From Anaerolineales bacterium (GTDB lineage: Bacteria; Chloroflexota; Anaerolineae; Anaerolineales; E44-bin32), in assembly GCA_029210945.1 (NCBI GenBank), contig JARGGH010000001.1, forward strand, positions 62,001 to 126,000: a stretch of DNA of 64,000 bases, written 5' to 3'. The notes beneath the pieces were generated by a model, which had not been told where the DNA came from, did not search any database, and worked only from the letters and a program-made list of their open reading frames with translations. Shown here piece by piece: positions 61,601 to 64,000 of the stretch. The translations under genes were made by a program, and so were the position numbers. Every line of letters begins with the position of its first letter. The stretch's first letter is position 1.

Positions 61601-63151
61601 ATGACCGTCGTTCCGATTGCCTTCTTTCTCCTGGGCGCATTAATAACCTGGCTGATTCGCGATCGCCATACTCGCACACAATGGGTTGTCGCTTCGGTTT
61701 CGGCGTTCATCGCCTGGGCTTATGTGCTCTTTCTCGATGTTGGAAGTGCCAGGTCTTTCGGACTCTCCATATGGCAGCCCGCCGATTTATTTCAATCCCC
61801 GATTTCATTTACGATCGACACAATCACCTGGCCGCTTATTTATGGAGCTGCCACGGTCCTCTTGGCGGTAGTGCTGACCTGCGCTGCGCAACCGCACGCC
61901 GCAACTGCTGGGGCACGCAGTTTCTGGTTCTTTTATACCGGGTCCGCTTTGATTGCGATTATGTCGGCAAACTTGCTCACCGTTGTGATCGCCTGGGCGC
62001 TGATGGATTTTGGCGCGTTGTTCTTCCTGCTGAAGATTTCAGAGAGCGATTCAGCCCGTCGGTCGATCTTCGTCAGGGCAGGGGTGAATGCGGTCGGCGT
62101 GATGGTCGTGTTTGGCGCTGCGATGGCGAGCGATATCCAGGGAATTACTGCGCTTGACCTCGCTTCAACGAGTGCTGCCGGGATTTTGATGCTCGCGCTG
62201 GCGGCTTTATTGCGGCTGGGATTGGTTCCACTGCATTATGCTCTCCCCACCGTCGAACCATTAAGAAGGGAGGCAGGAACACTGCTCAGGCTATTTCCTC
62301 CTGTCGTGGCGATTTCACTGCTCGCACGAGTTTTCGATGCAGGGCTTCCTCCCGGACTTCGTGGCATCTTCCTTATTGCCGGTGGGATTGGTGGCATATT
62401 CGGAGGCCTCCGGTGGGTGCTGCAAGACGAGATGGTGCGCGCCCGCCCTTTTTTCGTCCTTGCACTGGTGAGTTTAGGGTTGATCATCGCAGTAATCGCC
62501 CCTGATGGAGCGATGGTGCTCGTCGCGACGGGTGTGCTGTTACTCTTGGTCGGCGCGGTCCTCTCTCTCTTCGCCCAGCACACTCCCTCTCACCGTGTTA
62601 TTCCTGTGTTAAGCGCGATATTACTCGTGGGTGCTCCTTTCACTCCCGGAGCGATTTACGCCGCTGCGGTGGCTAATCCAGAGACAGTGGTGACTGAACC
62701 CTTAATGAGTTCGTTGGCAGTCATTACCGCTGCTTTGTTGGCGCTGGGATGTATCCACCTCTTCTTCGCAGCCGAAACCCCATGGCCTATCGGGGAGAGC
62801 CTGGGTCGGGTCATGTTCAATATCGGGTTGATACTTCCCATCCTGGCCGCACTCGGGATCGGTCTTTGGCGGATTCAAGCTGACTACTTCAGAAGTGGTA
62901 TTTTTGCTTTAACCGCTCTGGTCCTGGGTGCAGGCTTCTTCCTGGGTTTCCGCCGCCTATCCACCGAACACGCCAGGAGGTTGAGGCACCTGTTCCAATT
63001 TATTGAGCCCGGTCGACTTTATCGACTTATCTGGCGGGTTTCACAGCGAGCGTTGGTCGAACTCAGAGGGCTCGGAGAACTGTTTGAGGGTGGTTCTGGA
63101 ATGCTCTGGCTGTTCGTGTTCGTAATTTTCCTGCTGCTCATTCTCCTATGA
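61601..63151 (+). CDS. Complex-I-like / antiporter-like membrane subunit (NuoL/M/N family)
   Basis: A 516-residue protein with at least a dozen hydrophobic helices. The centre reads like the proton-pumping subunits of complex I and Mrp antiporters: SALIAIMSANLLTVVIAWALMDFGALFFL matches the conserved TM with its lysine/glutamate variants altered. LRLGLVPLHYALP resembles the conserved K/H-containing helix (usually ...P(L/F)HxWLP). The key lysine of TM7 is not obvious. ATG 61601 is preferred; the open frame upstream overlaps the divergent MOSC gene. AGGGA is 15 nt upstream, a weak site. It overlaps the next gene by ATGA. Confidence 0.72.
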   Translation: MTVVPIAFFLLGALITWLIRDRHTRTQWVVASVSAFIAWAYVLFLDVGSARSFGLSIWQPADLFQSPISFTIDTITWPLIYGAATVLLAVVLTCAAQPHAATAGARSFWFFYTGSALIAIMSANLLTVVIAWALMDFGALFFLLKISESDSARRSIFVRAGVNAVGVMVVFGAAMASDIQGITALDLASTSAAGILMLALAALLRLGLVPLHYALPTVEPLRREAGTLLRLFPPVVAISLLARVFDAGLPPGLRGIFLIAGGIGGIFGGLRWVLQDEMVRARPFFVLALVSLGLIIAVIAPDGAMVLVATGVLLLLVGAVLSLFAQHTPSHRVIPVLSAILLVGAPFTPGAIYAAAVANPETVVTEPLMSSLAVITAALLALGCIHLFFAAETPWPIGESLGRVMFNIGLILPILAALGIGLWRIQADYFRSGIFALTALVLGAGFFLGFRRLSTEHARRLRHLFQFIEPGRLYRLIWRVSQRALVELRGLGELFEGGSGMLWLFVFVIFLLLILL

Positions 63152-63780
63152 ACGGGATAGACAATTTTCTGCTTGATCTGCAAATAATTCCAGCGGTTGC
63201 TGCACCGTTGGCCGCAGCCAGCCTTCTATTGGTTGATAGGAAGGCGTGGAAGATCTACATCCTGGCAATCCAGTATGTGATTGTCGCCTGGTTGGTCCTA
63301 TCGTCGCTTCCTGGAGAGAGTGCTGTTGTTAAGCTTGTGGCCGGTCTCATATCCACCGCGATTCTCTATCTTGGCGCAGGCCGGTCTGAGTTTTCATCTT
63401 TGGAGAGTGGTAATGTCGAGAATCTCCCGAGGGGCAGATTCTTCTGGCTCACTGCGGTTTTATTGGTGGTGATTGGTACGCTTGGTGTTTCTCTTGAACC
63501 CTGGATGCCAATCGAAGCAGCGCAAATACCCGTTCAGCAGGCGGCAACTCTCCTGGTTGCGCTGGGGCTTCTGGGTCTTGGATTATCGGTCGCTCCTCTG
63601 CAAGTAGGGGTGAGCCTGATGACGATCGTTTCTGGATTTGAGATTATATACAGCGCACTGGAACCCTCACTGGCGATAGTCGCCCTGCTGGCACTTGTTC
63701 ATCTGGGTCTGGCGCTCGTAGTGAGCTATTTTGAGATTATCCGACACGATTCTGCCAGCGAGGAATCCAGAACGACATGA
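63148..63780 (+). CDS. Small polytopic membrane protein in a complex-I-like operon
   Basis: A 210-residue protein with about six hydrophobic helices. No clear signature is seen, but the place between two antiporter-like genes and the size suggest a NuoK/HyfE-type or MnhC/E-like subunit. The start overlaps the gene before it and the stop overlaps the gene after it (both ATGA). It could instead be a lineage-specific accessory subunit. Confidence 0.55.
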   Translation: MNGIDNFLLDLQIIPAVAAPLAAASLLLVDRKAWKIYILAIQYVIVAWLVLSSLPGESAVVKLVAGLISTAILYLGAGRSEFSSLESGNVENLPRGRFFWLTAVLLVVIGTLGVSLEPWMPIEAAQIPVQQAATLLVALGLLGLGLSVAPLQVGVSLMTIVSGFEIIYSALEPSLAIVALLALVHLGLALVVSYFEIIRHDSASEESRTT

Positions 63781-64000
63781 GCGCACCCCTTGTGCTGTTC
63801 TCTTTTTCGATGCTCACGGTTGTCCTGACATTAGCGTTCCGGAACGACACCCGCGCTGCAAGCACTCTGGCTTCAGTGGGCACCCTGATCTCAGCCCTTT
63901 TCATATTCTTCGTCCCGATCGATCAAGCCGCCGAGATCTTTGGAAACACTTTCAGGCTTGAACCAGACTGGCGGCTGCTTGGTCGGGCGCTCGTTCTCGA
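63777..64000 (+). CDS. Membrane protein, N-terminal fragment cut by the window edge
   Basis: The frame opens at ATG 63777 in an ATGA overlap and runs to the window end, 74 residues so far. It has two hydrophobic segments (about residues 4-20 and 27-46), then a soluble stretch (LEPDWRLLGRAL). This resembles the start of another complex-I or antiporter-type subunit (NuoM/N or HyfB class), which fits the operon. The identity cannot be fixed from the fragment. Confidence 0.5.
   Translation, partial: MSAPLVLFSFSMLTVVLTLAFRNDTRAASTLASVGTLISALFIFFVPIDQAAEIFGNTFRLEPDWRLLGRALVL

Overview
The window looks like a chromosome segment of a Chloroflexota bacterium, most likely Anaerolineae. This is inferred from gene content: a GTG-started topA with an N-terminal zinc ribbon, a baseplate-J-like membrane protein between alaS and ruvX, a mevalonate-type decarboxylase, a tungsten-type aldehyde oxidoreductase, LIV/Opp importers and BMP-like lipoproteins. 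No rRNA, CRISPR array, insertion sequence, integrase or prophage was seen. Genes are dense, moderately GC-rich and often overlap by ATGA.

Layout. 1-3952 (-): branched-chain amino acid type importer livK-livH-livM, with livM cut by the left edge. 4387-5699 (+): yraN-miaA. 5700-6692 (-): PiT phosphate carrier. 6745-10998 (-): a ROK sugar kinase heading an Opp-like ABC importer without ATPases. 11122-13719 (+): mutS. 13735-15720 (-): a nucleoside-deaminase-like amidohydrolase fused to a CYTH-like domain, divergent from a pyrimidine-nucleoside phosphorylase (+). 17236-25054 (-): S9 peptidase, then the operon alaS, gp47-like protein, ruvX, mltG. tRNA-Asp and msrB follow on the + strand. 25815-29421 (-): heterodimeric ABC exporter. 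29727-35496 (+): dprA, mannose-1-phosphate guanylyltransferase, topA, a two-TM acidic protein. 35576-37208 (-): greA and a dGTPase-like HD hydrolase.

37345-43327 (+): a same-strand redox block with an SCP2-like lipid carrier, a DUF4242-like protein, a GMC flavo-oxidoreductase, an aldehyde:ferredoxin oxidoreductase and the NAD(P)HX repair enzyme. I read it as a possible route from a hydrophobic alcohol through an aldehyde to an acid, with electrons passed to ferredoxin. 43405-46827 (-): YtxH and DUF948-like envelope proteins, then cysteine desulfurase, mnmA and a small membrane protein (tRNA thiolation). 46933-51259: enolase (+), a zinc-ribbon membrane protein (-), radC (+) and an M23 peptidase/TIM-barrel fusion (+). 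51299-56477 (-): diphosphomevalonate decarboxylase-like enzyme, then rseP, a HEAT-repeat protein, an AEC carrier and a membrane-anchored HExxH peptidase. 56540-57640 (-): L,D-transpeptidase. 57641-58315 holds no convincing gene but has strong inverted repeats. 58328-59383 (+): BMP-like lipoprotein. 59444-61495 (-): MOSC protein, hisS, tRNA-His. 61601-64000 (+): the start of a complex-I-like or antiporter-like membrane operon, cut by the right edge.

A recurring signal is a -10 hexamer only 6-9 nt before an ATG with no Shine-Dalgarno sequence. It occurs before at least six genes (PiT, ROK kinase, mutS, cysteine desulfurase, mevalonate decarboxylase, MOSC), which suggests leaderless mRNAs are common here. 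Other genes have clear AGGAGG-like sites. All function calls rest on reading motifs by eye; no database search was run.
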